In this document: positions 17,588 through 27,844 of the stretch, piece by piece
Position numbering within the stretch: the stretch's first letter is position 1
Layout of the letters: every line of letters begins with the position of its first letter
Assembly: GCA_035362335.1 (NCBI GenBank)
Contig: DAOSDL010000017.1
Coordinates: 1 to 64,000, forward strand
DNA length: 64,000 bases
Reading direction: 5' to 3'
Origin: JAOSJT01 sp035362335
Lineage (GTDB): Bacteria > Bacteroidota > Ignavibacteria > SZUA-365
Notes under the pieces: generated by a model
Told to the model about the DNA's origin: nothing
What the model saw: only the letters and a program-made list of their open reading frames with translations
Database searches by the model: none
Translations under genes and position numbers: made by a program

Positions 17588-18787
17588 TCAGGGTGTGTAG
17601 CGGGACTGTTTACCCTTGGTGATGGAGCCGTGCCCGTTCAGCCCATTGTGGCCGTTCGTGCCGTTGAGATGCACGCCGTTGCCGTTCAAAGGCAGAACAT
17701 TTACCGGACGCGGAACGGAACCGCGCGAACGGAGAATGTCGCCATAACCGAGCCAGCGCAGAAAAATCAATTTGAACGTGAGCAGAACACCGATGCTGAT
17801 CCAGCCGACGAATCCCGGTGTCACCGCCACCAGCACACCAGCCGCGCCGTACACCGCCGCGAGCAGCGCCAGCAACAGCACAGTGGATTTTGTGGAAAAT
17901 CCCCGCTTGGTGCGCAGCATGTGATGAATGTGGAAAAGATCCGCACTGAAGGGATTTTTTCCCAACATGATGCGGCGGAAAAATGCGAGCAATGTATCCG
18001 AAACGGGAAGCCCGAGAATGATAATGGGCACCGTCAACGAGGTCAGTGTGGATGGACCGCTGTCCACCAGCAGCCAACCACTGAGCGATAGGATGAAGCC
18101 GATGAACATGCTCCCGCCGTCGCCCATGAACACGCGTGCGGGAGGAACATTGAAGAGCAGGAAGCCCAGAATCGCGCCGCCCAACGTGAACAGCCCCACA
18201 GCCAGTGCGGTATTGCCCCACAGCAACGCCACCACCGCAAGCGCCAGTGCCGATATCAGCGACGTGCCACCCGCCAGACCATCCATGCCATCGATCATGT
18301 TGATGGCATTCGTGGTGCCGACCATCCACAACAGCGACACGACCATGGCCAGCGAACTGATCAGCACGCCCGACGTCTCCATGCTGAACACCTGCGGAAA
18401 CATCTGCGCCTTGATCGCTCCGAGCACCATGAGTGAAGCAGCGAAAAACTGGAAGAAGAATTTCTGCGAATAGCTCAGTTCGCGCAAATCATCCATCACT
18501 CCCAGCACCACGATAATCACTGTGGCTTCGGCGATGTACGGGTACATCGCGTCGTAGCGCTCCTTGCCTGTGAGAAACACCTCGCCGCCGTGGAGCAGCG
18601 CTGTGGTGATCACCGCAATCACAAAGGCGAGAATAATTCCGTAGCCGCCGGTAAACGGCACATCCCCTTCGTGCATCTTGCGCATCGCATCCGGTGTGTC
18701 GAACAATGCATAGCGACGCGCCAGCCGAATACACAGCGGCATCATCGCGATGGCAAGGGACAAAGCCAGAAATGGGGAAATGAACAT
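17588..18787 (-). CDS. MraY/WecA-family undecaprenyl-phosphate sugar-1-phosphate transferase
   Basis: 399 residues with about ten membrane helices. Diagnostic motifs: INMIDGMDGLAGGTS (DDxxD-like region), FMGDGGSMFIGF, and the cytoplasmic loop DLFHIHHMLRTKRGFSTK with the HxHH pattern. The early KMHEGDVPFTGGYGI is also typical. It links a HexNAc-1-phosphate to undecaprenyl phosphate and so starts glycan assembly at the inner membrane. The C-terminal tail (NGNGVHLNGTNGHNGLNGHG) is a low-complexity Asn/Gly stretch. A second, unrelated type of initiating transferase is encoded at 34.4 kb. Confidence 0.92.
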   Translation of the reverse strand: MFISPFLALSLAIAMMPLCIRLARRYALFDTPDAMRKMHEGDVPFTGGYGIILAFVIAVITTALLHGGEVFLTGKERYDAMYPYIAEATVIIVVLGVMDDLRELSYSQKFFFQFFAASLMVLGAIKAQMFPQVFSMETSGVLISSLAMVVSLLWMVGTTNAINMIDGMDGLAGGTSLISALALAVVALLWGNTALAVGLFTLGGAILGFLLFNVPPARVFMGDGGSMFIGFILSLSGWLLVDSGPSTLTSLTVPIIILGLPVSDTLLAFFRRIMLGKNPFSADLFHIHHMLRTKRGFSTKSTVLLLALLAAVYGAAGVLVAVTPGFVGWISIGVLLTFKLIFLRWLGYGDILRSRGSVPRPVNVLPLNGNGVHLNGTNGHNGLNGHGSITKGKQSRYTP

Positions 18788-19219
18788 GGAACTACACGCT
18801 TCTTCCGGTCAAGTAAGGAAAATTACGAACTCCGCCGATAAAAAGGAATTACAATCGGTCGTTCGCTCACCACACCTTCATCGACACCACAACCTTTCCG
18901 CTGTTACAACACACCGCGCACCATCGCCCCGCTGCCCCGTTTCAGCGGATTGGACCATCCCCAGCCCTGCAGGCCGCACGGGTGCGCAACTCCACACGTT
19001 GCACGGAAGCTGGTAAAATGGAGTGAAGGAGAAAAAGGAAAATGTGATAAGGGGACAGTTGCGAAATCCGGAGCCCAACGGCGCGGACCTTACTCGACAC
19101 AGACGAATCGCTTCGTCCTCCCTGCAAAGCTGCGCGGCATCCCGCACCCGACACCCACTCCCGGCAACCCGCCGCAGTCAATGCATCCATTCTTTCGCGT
19201 TTTTTCGCGCCTTTCGCGG
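18788..19219. other. Intergenic stretch with a family A copy and a small hairpin
   Basis: 432 bp without a convincing gene. 19102-19117 carries GACGAA-TCGC-TTCGTC, the same core as the rfbC terminator. 19186-19222 carries one family A copy (TTCTTTCGCGTTTTTTCGCG, then CCTTTCGCGGTTA) that runs into the stop codon of the first asnB gene. Around 19015-19060 is a purine-rich GGAGTGAAGGAGAAAAAGGA tract reminiscent of family C/D. Confidence 0.6.
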
Positions 19220-21040
19220 TTACATCCCGCGCAGCGCGAGGACATAGGCCCAGCGCCTCTCCCAATTCGCAGCACGCAGCGCAGGCACCCGCTTCCACAC
19301 ATCGATGCGTTTATCGCTCTCCAGCCAGTGGCGGATCGGCACCTGAAAGCCCGTCTTCGCACGCTCAAGTAATTGCGCGGGGATGGGACGCGAGGGACTC
19401 GCGGCCAGCACACGCTTGCGTTCGCGCGGAGCCACAGTGTGCAGTACGGGAGCCAGCGTGCGAAGCAAGGCGATATCCACCAATGGCACGCGGATTTCTA
19501 TCGAATGCGCCATGCCAGCCCAATCGGAATCGCGCAGCAGCTGATTGCGCATGTACATGCCGGCTTCCAGTGCAGCCACCCGACCATACGCCGTACCGGG
19601 CTCTGGCGTCATCGCCTCCGCGATCGTCTCGAACAACTGCAATTCGCGCAGACCCGCTTCGGCACGCTCCCGGCCCAGCAACGCCGGCAACTCCCAAGGC
19701 ATGAACAAACCGCGACGCAAGTACCAGGCGCCAGCCCAGTTGCCGCCGTATAGCAGTGCGCCGGCCGCCTTCGGACTGCGAGCGGAAGAACCAGGCAGCA
19801 GGGAGAATCCCCTGCGGAACAACTCATCCGCGAAGGGTACACGCGATGCTATGCGGAATTTCTTCACCCAGGCGGGTACATCCACAAACGTATTGTATCC
19901 CGCGAACAGCTCGTCGCCGCCCAGACCCGACAGCGCCACCTTCAGTCCATTCTCCCGCGCCGCCTTGCTCACGTAGTACGTGTTGATACCGTCAATGCTC
20001 GGTTGATCCATGACCTCGAGAATGTGCTCGAGATCAGCGGAGAATTCTTCCGCGGTGAGCATGCGCGTGCGATGATCGGTAGCGTAATGTTTCGCCACCA
20101 TTTCGGCTAGCGGCGCTTCGTCATCGTGTCGGCCACGAAATTCCTCGAACGCCAGTGTCACTGTGCGAATATCTTCCACACCTGCATCGCGCGCGAGCCC
20201 CAGCAGCGTTCCGGAATCGATGCCCGCCGACAGAAACGCACCGACCGGCACATCGGCTATCATGTGATGGGCTACGGTGTCGCACAACGCGGCGCGGATT
20301 CGTTCGGTGGCGTCGGCATCTCCATCCTGCTGCAAGGCGGTGGAGTGCAAAATTTCCGCGATACTCTCGTAGCGCACCGGCCCCGTGATGCCATGCGCAT
20401 CCACGCGCAGCCAATGTCCTGCGGGCAAGGCCCGCACGGCGCGGGCGATGCTGCGCGGTTCGGGAACGGAACCGAGCAATAAAAATCCGCACAATGCGGC
20501 ATCGTCCATTTCCGCCGAAACGGCGCCACCGGCGAGCAATGCCTTTACCTGCGACGCCAGGCGTATGCAGTTGCCGTCATCGGCGTAGTACAGCGGTTTG
20601 ATCCCGTACGGATCGCGCGCGGCAAACAGCGCGCTGCGCTCGTGATCCCACAACGCAAAGGCGAACATGCCACGAATCATGCGCAGCATGGCTTCGCCGT
20701 GTCGCGCGTACAGCGCCATCAGCACTTCGGTGTCGCTTTCGCTGTGGAAGCTCCATCCCTCTCGCAAGCATTGCTCGCGCAGCGGACGATAATTGTAAAT
20801 CTCGCCGTTGAAAGAAATGCTGTATCGCCCATCCACCGAATGCATCGGCTGTGCGCCGCGATCCGAGAGATCGATAATGGACAGACGGCGATGCCCCAGA
20901 CCAACGCGACCATCCGCCGACAGCCATTCGCCATGGCCATCCGGCCCGCGTGCCGTCATGTGGTCCCGCGTTGCCCGCAGCTCCGCGACATCCACCGTAC
21001 CGCGGCCGTTATAATGAAAAATGGAATTGAAGCCACACAT
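19220..21040 (-). CDS. asnB: Asparagine synthase (glutamine-hydrolysing), copy 1
   Basis: 606 residues starting MCGFNSIFHYNG; Cys2 is the glutaminase nucleophile after Met removal. Glutaminase domain to ~200 (RGPDGHGEW, GHRRLSIIDLSDRGAQP, FNGEIYNYRPLRE), then the AMP-forming synthetase domain (FLSAGIDSGTL PP-loop at ~268). The PP-loop reads SAGIDSG in place of the usual SGGLDSS. AsnB-like proteins in polysaccharide clusters are thought to amidate uronic acids, which would fit ugd here; that role is inference. The second copy at 51.6 kb has a canonical loop. Confidence 0.9.
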   Translation of the reverse strand: MCGFNSIFHYNGRGTVDVAELRATRDHMTARGPDGHGEWLSADGRVGLGHRRLSIIDLSDRGAQPMHSVDGRYSISFNGEIYNYRPLREQCLREGWSFHSESDTEVLMALYARHGEAMLRMIRGMFAFALWDHERSALFAARDPYGIKPLYYADDGNCIRLASQVKALLAGGAVSAEMDDAALCGFLLLGSVPEPRSIARAVRALPAGHWLRVDAHGITGPVRYESIAEILHSTALQQDGDADATERIRAALCDTVAHHMIADVPVGAFLSAGIDSGTLLGLARDAGVEDIRTVTLAFEEFRGRHDDEAPLAEMVAKHYATDHRTRMLTAEEFSADLEHILEVMDQPSIDGINTYYVSKAARENGLKVALSGLGGDELFAGYNTFVDVPAWVKKFRIASRVPFADELFRRGFSLLPGSSARSPKAAGALLYGGNWAGAWYLRRGLFMPWELPALLGRERAEAGLRELQLFETIAEAMTPEPGTAYGRVAALEAGMYMRNQLLRDSDWAGMAHSIEIRVPLVDIALLRTLAPVLHTVAPRERKRVLAASPSRPIPAQLLERAKTGFQVPIRHWLESDKRIDVWKRVPALRAANWERRWAYVLALRGM

Positions 21041-21201
21041 GAATTACGCCAGGAACAGTCCAAACAACAATTCTACATTAGATCGATTTACCTTACGAGG
21101 CAAATGCGTGTGGGTGCAACGGGACATCACCGCGCGAGCCGAAGGCCTGGAAGCACGCATGGAACGCTTGCAAAGTCCGGCCGGCAGCAAAGCAACGCTG
21201 T

Positions 21202-22896
21202 TCACCTCTGCCGGTAACGTCGCATCAAATCCACCACACTGCTCGAACGAAACCGCCCATCGGAGTAGTGCATCACCGGGACCATCTTCGAAGGTACGGG
21301 ATGGAAACGCACCCGGCTCAGCACACCCCCACGATGCCTGGAAAATGCGAGCGGCTCCATCACAATACCCTGCGTCACGATTGGATCGAGGGAAGCGAAT
21401 TTCATCTCCATCACCGGCACGAATCCCGAAAGCTCATCCGAAGAGATCAGTTCCACCGTATCGCCGTAGGCTCGGATCGTATACGGTTTGTTCCAGTCCG
21501 TGAACACATTCCCCTCGAAGCGACCCAGCACGAACACCTCGCGCGTGGAGTTCTCGGCCGCCTCACTCCGCACACTCAAGGGTTGCCACACGGGCATGGC
21601 CGTCTCCGCTACTGTCTGCCCGACTCGTCCGATTTGAGCCAACACATACACGGAATCGGATTCCGGCACGCTGGCATTGAGACGCTCGACCTGCTGATTC
21701 CATGCTCCGATGAGATGAAATTTCCACAGCAGCGTCGCGTCGATGACGAGGAAAAGCACAAGCGCTGCCGCTACGGCAAGCGCGCGGAAGCGCTTCGCAC
21801 CGCGTTGCTCGGCAAGAAGAAGCACGGCTGGAAGCAGCAGGAATGGCATGATCCCATAGGCAAGCCGTGTGGAGGGGAAGGTTGGAACATAGATTACGAG
21901 CGATAGAAATCCGGCGGCGAACAGCCATGCCGTCTCTCTCTTGCGCTTCAGTTGCGCGCGTGTGAATGCGAGGATTATCGCCGAAATGTACAGCAGCACT
22001 GCCAAAGCTAGCAGCAGCACTCCTGGCCACCACCGATACCACAGCGCCAGCGAGTCCACCGGATCCACCGGAGCAAGCAGCGAGGCCACACCATGGAACA
22101 TCCACCGAGCGCCGCGTGCCGGGTAAAATGCCGGAAGCAGCGCTTCGTTGCCGGATATCGACCCGAACAGCGCCATCCGATAGCCGAGATAGGCGATGAC
22201 GAGTGGAACAGCGACAGCGAACACCGCAGATATTCGCTTCCCGATGCTTCGATCCTCGCTCCCTGCAATTACGATACCCGAGCAGACCATGAGATACACT
22301 AATGTCAGCACCGCGCTTTCTTTGGAAAGCAGGGATACGAGCAGCATCAGCGCCATCACGCTCAGCCAGCGCACTGACGCAGTACGCAGGAACATCAGTG
22401 CGCTCAGGCAAGCGGCGAGCATTCCGGTGGTATAGAGAAGATCCGTCCGGCCGACGATCCACCACGCATTGATCAGACCTTGCGGCAGCAGAAAAAACAC
22501 GAAACCCGTGAAAGCGGCAATACGCCCACGGGTTGCGAACAACTGCGTCATCAGCATCGACACAAACAGCGCGTTCAACGCATGTAGCAGCAAGTTGAAC
22601 AAATGATACGACCACGGCTGCCCAGGACTCAACCAGCCGTTCAAAGCGAAACTCAACGTGACCAGCGGCCGAAAATACGCTCCCTGCTTGACCACACGAA
22701 AATCGCCATCAATGGGAAAAGGCGAAATCTGCGCGCCTCGTATCACCTCGTAATCATCGCCGGTGAAGTGATAGTCCAACACGAACGGTGCTATGAACGC
22801 CATCAGCGCAAGGAACGACAGGACTAGCATCGCCACATCGCCACGCGGAATTCCCGGCACGGGAGCTGCAACCCTCCCAATGATCCCGCTGCTCAC
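21202..22896 (-). CDS. Polytopic membrane protein, GT-C glycosyltransferase-like
   Basis: 564 residues, about ten membrane helices, then a soluble periplasmic C-terminal domain from ~400. The first loop carries HFTGDDYEVI and later AYFRPLVTL, the arrangement of the catalytic Asp loop in GT-C enzymes that use polyprenyl-phosphate sugars. The GTG start at 22896 overlaps the upstream stop by 4 bp, so the three GT-C-like genes are translationally coupled. Sugar specificity is unknown. Confidence 0.72.
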   Translation of the reverse strand: MSSGIIGRVAAPVPGIPRGDVAMLVLSFLALMAFIAPFVLDYHFTGDDYEVIRGAQISPFPIDGDFRVVKQGAYFRPLVTLSFALNGWLSPGQPWSYHLFNLLLHALNALFVSMLMTQLFATRGRIAAFTGFVFFLLPQGLINAWWIVGRTDLLYTTGMLAACLSALMFLRTASVRWLSVMALMLLVSLLSKESAVLTLVYLMVCSGIVIAGSEDRSIGKRISAVFAVAVPLVIAYLGYRMALFGSISGNEALLPAFYPARGARWMFHGVASLLAPVDPVDSLALWYRWWPGVLLLALAVLLYISAIILAFTRAQLKRKRETAWLFAAGFLSLVIYVPTFPSTRLAYGIMPFLLLPAVLLLAEQRGAKRFRALAVAAALVLFLVIDATLLWKFHLIGAWNQQVERLNASVPESDSVYVLAQIGRVGQTVAETAMPVWQPLSVRSEAAENSTREVFVLGRFEGNVFTDWNKPYTIRAYGDTVELISSDELSGFVPVMEMKFASLDPIVTQGIVMEPLAFSRHRGGVLSRVRFHPVPSKMVPVMHYSDGRFRSSSVVDLMRRYRQR

Positions 22897-24467
22897 CTGG
22901 GCAATTCCTCGTAGGCGAAGCCTCGTTCAACGAGCAAGCGCACATCGTTGGGTGCATCGTCCACGGAAATACGAAGTCGACGATATCCATAATCCCGCAA
23001 TGGATCGAGAAACGCCATGCGTAGCCAACGAAGTGATGCCACCGATGTGTCCGCCATGAATCCAGTGCGCGGATCGCATGCCTCTAATTCCCACACATCG
23101 CCAACGCGTTGCACGCGATATTCTTTCGGAGACCTCGTCCCGTATTTCCTCAGCAAGCGCAGCGGCGATACTTGCAACGCAGTGTCCCGCCCGAACCGCC
23201 CTGTTCGATAAAAATGGAGAGCATACTGATCGAACACAGTTTGGTGCACCAGCAGCATGCTTTTGCCCACAGCCATACGCTGCTCATCGCGCAATAAGCT
23301 CTTATAGCGCATGTTCGAGGTCTCCGCTCTCCATTCCGGGATGATGAACGCCGAACCTGCAATCTGTGCGATCAATACGAAAGCCATGCACCAGGTTGCC
23401 CACTTCGGCCGCAGATATGCCAAGGTAACCGCCATGAGCACCATCAGTACGGCGACTTGTAGCGTGTTGATTCTCGGGGCTATTTGATGCACGGCTCTCG
23501 GTATCACCGCCACGAGAAAGATGAGTGCCGCCGCCGGTACGATCGCGCGGCGATTCTTGTCCAGTTTTCCATAGAGATACACACTCACGGCAACGAGCAG
23601 AATACCTATGGCAAGGGCCACCATGCGTTGCTCGTAGAGCAGGGGATACACCGACGCGGCCAACGAGGGATGCAGGCATATCATACTGATGGCCACAACG
23701 GAGAATAACTTCGTCGGCAACACACTCGTCAGCATCACCTCGTCATATCTGTCGTTGAACAACCAGATTCCAACGAGAATAATCGCGACCATAATTCCCA
23801 TCGCGGCAATGGACAGTATCCGTACTCTGGGAACAGTGGTGATTCCGGCTCTCTGATAGATCAAGGCGATGACGAGGAACAGAAATGGCAAAATGGCGAC
23901 AGTGAATTTCACGAAAAAGCCAACGGCGATAATCAATAATCCAGCGACGCCGTATTCCGACTTTCCCTGCTCGAGATACTTCAGCATCAACCACAAATAC
24001 AGCATGCTTAACAGTAGCGCCAGTGTTTCGGTTTGATTGGAAATCCAGAGCACATTGTAGAACACATCGGCGTGCATACCCACGGCAAGCGCGGTCAGCA
24101 TGGCGAGAACGACATCCGTACGACCGATCACCTGATTCAGCGCAGTCTGCGTGAGGCGGTAGCACAACAGCGTGGCAAGGACATGCATGATAAGATTCAC
24201 CAGGTAATACCCGAGCGCATGCGTACCGAACATCTGCAGCTGCCCCAGAAACAGCACCATCGAGACGATTCTAAAACCCATGAAATTCAGATACTGCCCG
24301 CTCTCCCACGGCCACACCAGGCCACGGTCACCCAGAACAGCAAAGAGATAGAAATCGTCGGTGCGAAAATCATTCTGCACAAGAATATTGGGTACAAACC
24401 ACACTGCCAATAACAGTATGATGCCCATTCCTCCCCGCCGAAATGTCGGTATTCGCGCATCCGTCAT
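22893..24467 (-). CDS. Polytopic membrane protein, GT-C glycosyltransferase-like
   Basis: 524 residues, about ten to eleven membrane helices and a short C-terminal soluble part. The first extracytoplasmic loop has NDFRTDDFYLFAVLGDRG and later WPWESGQYLNFMGFR, a pattern like its downstream neighbour (HFTGDDYEVIRG). ATGA overlaps of 4 bp on both sides bind the three genes into one operon. Probably a sugar-modifying transferase acting on the lipid-linked glycan outside the inner membrane. Confidence 0.7.
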   Translation of the reverse strand: MTDARIPTFRRGGMGIILLLAVWFVPNILVQNDFRTDDFYLFAVLGDRGLVWPWESGQYLNFMGFRIVSMVLFLGQLQMFGTHALGYYLVNLIMHVLATLLCYRLTQTALNQVIGRTDVVLAMLTALAVGMHADVFYNVLWISNQTETLALLLSMLYLWLMLKYLEQGKSEYGVAGLLIIAVGFFVKFTVAILPFLFLVIALIYQRAGITTVPRVRILSIAAMGIMVAIILVGIWLFNDRYDEVMLTSVLPTKLFSVVAISMICLHPSLAASVYPLLYEQRMVALAIGILLVAVSVYLYGKLDKNRRAIVPAAALIFLVAVIPRAVHQIAPRINTLQVAVLMVLMAVTLAYLRPKWATWCMAFVLIAQIAGSAFIIPEWRAETSNMRYKSLLRDEQRMAVGKSMLLVHQTVFDQYALHFYRTGRFGRDTALQVSPLRLLRKYGTRSPKEYRVQRVGDVWELEACDPRTGFMADTSVASLRWLRMAFLDPLRDYGYRRLRISVDDAPNDVRLLVERGFAYEELPR

Positions 24468-26116
24468 GGCGTTGAATCCTGCGTACGTATTCCACTCAAC
24501 GTTGCGTCCCCGCTGTCAGCAGCATCTATCAATTCCCATCGTACGTCCCTGGATCCATCGCGCAAGTGCAACACCGCCCCTTTGTATGCGACTTCTTTGT
24601 ACACCGTGCCGACAAGTCCGGAGAAGTCCTCGGTAAACCACGTGTACGTGTCGATGTAGTCTGGTCGACGTTGGAGAATGGAATAGGAGAGGTCGTACTT
24701 GTTGTGCCCGGGTACACTCTTCATTCCTCCCCACGAATGCATAATCCCCCTGTATGGTTTACGAGCTGCAATCGCTCTGTCACTTTTTCCGAGAATATCC
24801 ACCGCAGGCCGCATTGTGATGTACGGCACAGTACCTCCCCAGGCCACGGCAACGACTGCGCTGTCTGTCAATACTTCCTGCAAAGCCAACGCTCTGCGAA
24901 CATTCACCGTATTCATATCCACCTGATACGGTTTATCTATCAACATGGCCTCTCGTAAAAACCGAGCATTGATATTCCACAAAACCCCGCACAGGAGGAT
25001 GGCGACGATGGCTACGGATTGCCCTGAAGTCAGCAGACTAAATGCAGGGCTGCTACGAAAACTGTGCAACAACACATTCAGTCCACGGAGCGCTAGCAAC
25101 AGCAGTAATGGTATCAGCGGCGAGGGCATGCGCCAGTAGTCCCACGCGTCTCCTCCGATGTACACCTGGTAAGCCAGCATCGCAGTGAATAACGCAACAA
25201 TGAGCACAGCCAGTCGACTGCGACAGAGTATCAGTGCGACTGCAGCCACCACAAGAAGCAACATACTCTCACGGAGGAAAGGTACAATGAATCCCAAACC
25301 ATCCATGATACGCCAGTGGAGCGCGGTTCCGCCAAGTTTCAATCGCGCCGTATTTGGCAAGGGTTCGCCATACAGCAGGTATTGCAGCAGGAGCTGAAGC
25401 GACACCGAGACCAGTACCATCACCACGATAACCAATATGCTTCGAATATGCTCACGCAGGACGCCATCACGATAGAGATAAAGCAGCACCGGTATAATGA
25501 TCGCCGGGACGAATATCACTGTATCGAGGCGTATCCATGGCAATACCGCGAGCCCGCCACCGAGAAGCAACGCGCTACGTATACTCGCGTTCTTGAGAAA
25601 TTGCTGTGACAGGAGCAATATCACTGGCAAGCCGACTGCCAGCAGCCCAGTCTCCATTCCCTGGAGTGTCCAGAACGCCAGAGGATAGTACGCGACGAGT
25701 AATACTCCCACGCCTGGGCCTATCGTCGAATCGCCATCGAACTCCCTATACAGCCGACGCAGCACAAAGGGCAGCGAGATCAACAGCAGCAACCCTGTCA
25801 GCTTCACTACGAGCAGTGCGTTCTTCCAGCCGGCAACCGCAATGCTCGCACTCATTTGCAGCATTGTCAACGGATGGGTGTACCCCTGCACGCGCTCGTC
25901 GAGATTCCAAACTGGCCGTCCATGTTCGACGAAGTTCCGAGCGTAGCGCATGGTAACCATGGCGTCGTCAAAGAGGATGTGGTAGGTCTCGCTGGCAGTG
26001 GCATCCACGGATGTTCGGTGAATAAATAGCAAAGACCACAGCGTCAGGAGTGCAAGCGCAAGCAATCCTGTCCAGCGTATGATGTTGCTATACATCGGCG
26101 ACGTAATACGGATCAT
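24464..26116 (-). CDS. Polytopic membrane glycosyltransferase (ArnT/RgtA-like GT-C)
   Basis: Start chosen at the ATG at 26116 because GGAGG stands 8 bp upstream; 550 residues. The loop ILFDDAMVTMRYARNFVEHG followed by WNLDERVQGYTHPLTM is the hallmark of a common GT-C family. The C-terminal DILGKSDRAIAARKPY, PGHNKYDLSYSILQRRPDYI block matches the same family. About ten membrane helices lie between. It should transfer a sugar from a polyprenyl phosphate donor on the periplasmic face. First gene of the three-gene operon. Confidence 0.82.
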   Translation of the reverse strand: MIRITSPMYSNIIRWTGLLALALLTLWSLLFIHRTSVDATASETYHILFDDAMVTMRYARNFVEHGRPVWNLDERVQGYTHPLTMLQMSASIAVAGWKNALLVVKLTGLLLLISLPFVLRRLYREFDGDSTIGPGVGVLLVAYYPLAFWTLQGMETGLLAVGLPVILLLSQQFLKNASIRSALLLGGGLAVLPWIRLDTVIFVPAIIIPVLLYLYRDGVLREHIRSILVIVVMVLVSVSLQLLLQYLLYGEPLPNTARLKLGGTALHWRIMDGLGFIVPFLRESMLLLVVAAVALILCRSRLAVLIVALFTAMLAYQVYIGGDAWDYWRMPSPLIPLLLLLALRGLNVLLHSFRSSPAFSLLTSGQSVAIVAILLCGVLWNINARFLREAMLIDKPYQVDMNTVNVRRALALQEVLTDSAVVAVAWGGTVPYITMRPAVDILGKSDRAIAARKPYRGIMHSWGGMKSVPGHNKYDLSYSILQRRPDYIDTYTWFTEDFSGLVGTVYKEVAYKGAVLHLRDGSRDVRWELIDAADSGDATLSGIRTQDSTP

Positions 26117-26244
26117 TCTACCATCCTCCGTACGTCTCAATCAATCGCTCAACGGGATGGTTATGCGAATACTGTGACATTTTCGTGACAACACTCAGTT
26201 GAGAACTCCGTTGATTGCGTCAGAACATCCATCAGAGGTGCACC

Positions 26245-26805
26245 ATGTCATTGCGAATTGTCTTACTAACAGGCGTCATCTGTCTTCACTGTTCGCTTAA
26301 TGCAATCGCTCAAAAGGGCCAACCCATGCTTTTCCATTTGACAACTGGTGGAGTCGCGAAGGGAATTGTCCTCAAAGTATCGGATAGTACCGTGTACCTG
26401 GACACTATTAGGAGTAGAATGCGCGAATCCGATTCCATGCTTGAGAAGGATATTGTGGCAATCGAACGCCGGGATGTTGTTCGTGTGAAAAACGTCGAGA
26501 GGGATGCGTCCGGTACTGACGTCGTGCTTGTGTGCACGCTGGTTGGTGCCGCTGGTGGCGGACTTGTCGGTGCGCATAGATACAACAGTGCCAAAACGCA
26601 CGGTTTTTTGGATCCGGGGATTGAACTCAGCGCAATCATCTATGCCATTCCGGGCGCGGTGCTGGGAATCATCATCGGATCTATCTTGAGCTCGGCTGAG
26701 ACCACAGATCCAGTGGATTTGGACATTACCTTCGCTGACGATTGGCAAATCCTTAAGTCCTTCGCTCTTTATGAAAGGGGTATCCCCATTCGTCGATATC
26801 AGTGA
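26245..26805 (+). CDS. Small secreted or membrane protein of unknown function
   Basis: 186 residues from the ATG at 26245, preceded by AGAGGTG. It has a signal peptide (SLRIVLLTGVICLHCSLNAIAQ), a beta-rich section with VYLDTIRSR and DIVAIERRDVVRVKNVE, a central glycine-rich hydrophobic helix (VCTLVGAAGGGLVGAHRY) and a second one (IYAIPGAVLGIIIGSIL). The pair of glycine-zipper-like segments suggests membrane association. It is the only plus-strand gene in a long minus-strand run, divergent from the GT-C operon and convergent with the next gene. I do not recognise the family. Confidence 0.6.
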   Translation: MSLRIVLLTGVICLHCSLNAIAQKGQPMLFHLTTGGVAKGIVLKVSDSTVYLDTIRSRMRESDSMLEKDIVAIERRDVVRVKNVERDASGTDVVLVCTLVGAAGGGLVGAHRYNSAKTHGFLDPGIELSAIIYAIPGAVLGIIIGSILSSAETTDPVDLDITFADDWQILKSFALYERGIPIRRYQ

Positions 26806-26811
26806 TTTTCG

Positions 26812-27834
26812 CTACCTCTGCTCAAATGTCTCTACCATCCTGGAAATATGCCCATCCCGCCCCACACGCACCCAGCCGGGAAGGGGTTCGTGCCAGAAGC
26901 GGGGACAAAGGATGATGCCATCCGATAACAAAGCAGCGCTGTAACTGAAAGCGCTACGGGACACGAGCAGTATGTCGGCGGTGCGCAAGGCCTCCCAATC
27001 GCTTATTTGATCTCCGTTGAGATGCAGCTGCGGTTGAAGATGTTGCAGCGCCGCGAAGTCCTCGGCCTGTCCTTCGGAATACAGGTGTGTTTCGTATGCT
27101 ATGTGATGTTCGCGCAACACGCGCTGTACTGTACTCAGCGCGTGATTGAGCCAGGAATTGCTTGTGTAGCGGAGCGTTTCGTCGGGAGGGACATCGCCGC
27201 GTCGAGCATGAGCGGCAATGATCAGAGGGCTGTTGGAGGGACGATCGGAGGGGGCCCAGCGGCTGCGCTTGAGATGTTCGAGCACGGGGAGCCATTGCCG
27301 GGGGTAGCGGTCGGTGAACGCGTGGCAATTATCCACCACATTCAATGTACGGCTATCATAGCGCACAGAAGCCGGTCCAGAAGCGTGGATAATTCTCCCC
27401 GTCTGCACGCTCTCGACCGAGGGGAAAAGCTCACCCAAGCGCAACCATGCCTCCCAGCGCGCGGCGCACTCCTCGTCGGTCATCCCGCCTGGAGCATGCG
27501 ACATACGTTGAAACGGAGTGTGCACGTAGCGCAGACCGGTATACTGCGCGAAGCAGATATTCGACAGAGTTGCGAGTATCTGCGAGCCCGGGCCGTCCCA
27601 GCGCGCTCGGGAGGTGAGGTATGCATCCCAGGGACCGTTTTGCTGTCTGCGCACCGCACGGAACATCCATGGCCACAGCGCGCGCCTCCACCGTAACCAG
27701 TGCATCAGCGCGTGCTCCTTGAGTTTCGGGTAACGCGCAATCACGCTGTGCATGCCCAGGAGAGACATTCCCCTCCGCAGCGTGGCCTTCATACCGCGCA
27801 GCATAGCGTTCCGCGGTTGATACGGATTCGTCAT
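26812..27834 (-). CDS. Fucosyltransferase-like protein (HxRRGD motif)
   Basis: 340 residues, soluble with a basic N-terminus. IIAAHARRGDVPPDE at ~212-226 matches the GDP-fucose-binding H-x-R-R-G-D motif shared by alpha-1,2/alpha-1,6 and O-fucosyltransferases, and ADILLVSRSAFSYSAALLSDG resembles the C-terminal nucleotide-sugar motif with the conserved Ser/Phe. It would use GDP-L-fucose made by gmd and fcl nearby. Acceptor unknown. A family B element begins about 10 bp upstream of its start. Confidence 0.7.
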   Translation of the reverse strand: MTNPYQPRNAMLRGMKATLRRGMSLLGMHSVIARYPKLKEHALMHWLRWRRALWPWMFRAVRRQQNGPWDAYLTSRARWDGPGSQILATLSNICFAQYTGLRYVHTPFQRMSHAPGGMTDEECAARWEAWLRLGELFPSVESVQTGRIIHASGPASVRYDSRTLNVVDNCHAFTDRYPRQWLPVLEHLKRSRWAPSDRPSNSPLIIAAHARRGDVPPDETLRYTSNSWLNHALSTVQRVLREHHIAYETHLYSEGQAEDFAALQHLQPQLHLNGDQISDWEALRTADILLVSRSAFSYSAALLSDGIILCPRFWHEPLPGWVRVGRDGHISRMVETFEQR

Positions 27835-27844
27835 CGGTTAGTAC

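Noticed and set aside
16148..18091. 647-residue plus-strand open frame
   Set aside because: Antisense of ugd and the WecA-like gene; its composition (His/Arg-rich) is typical of shadow frames in GC-rich DNA.
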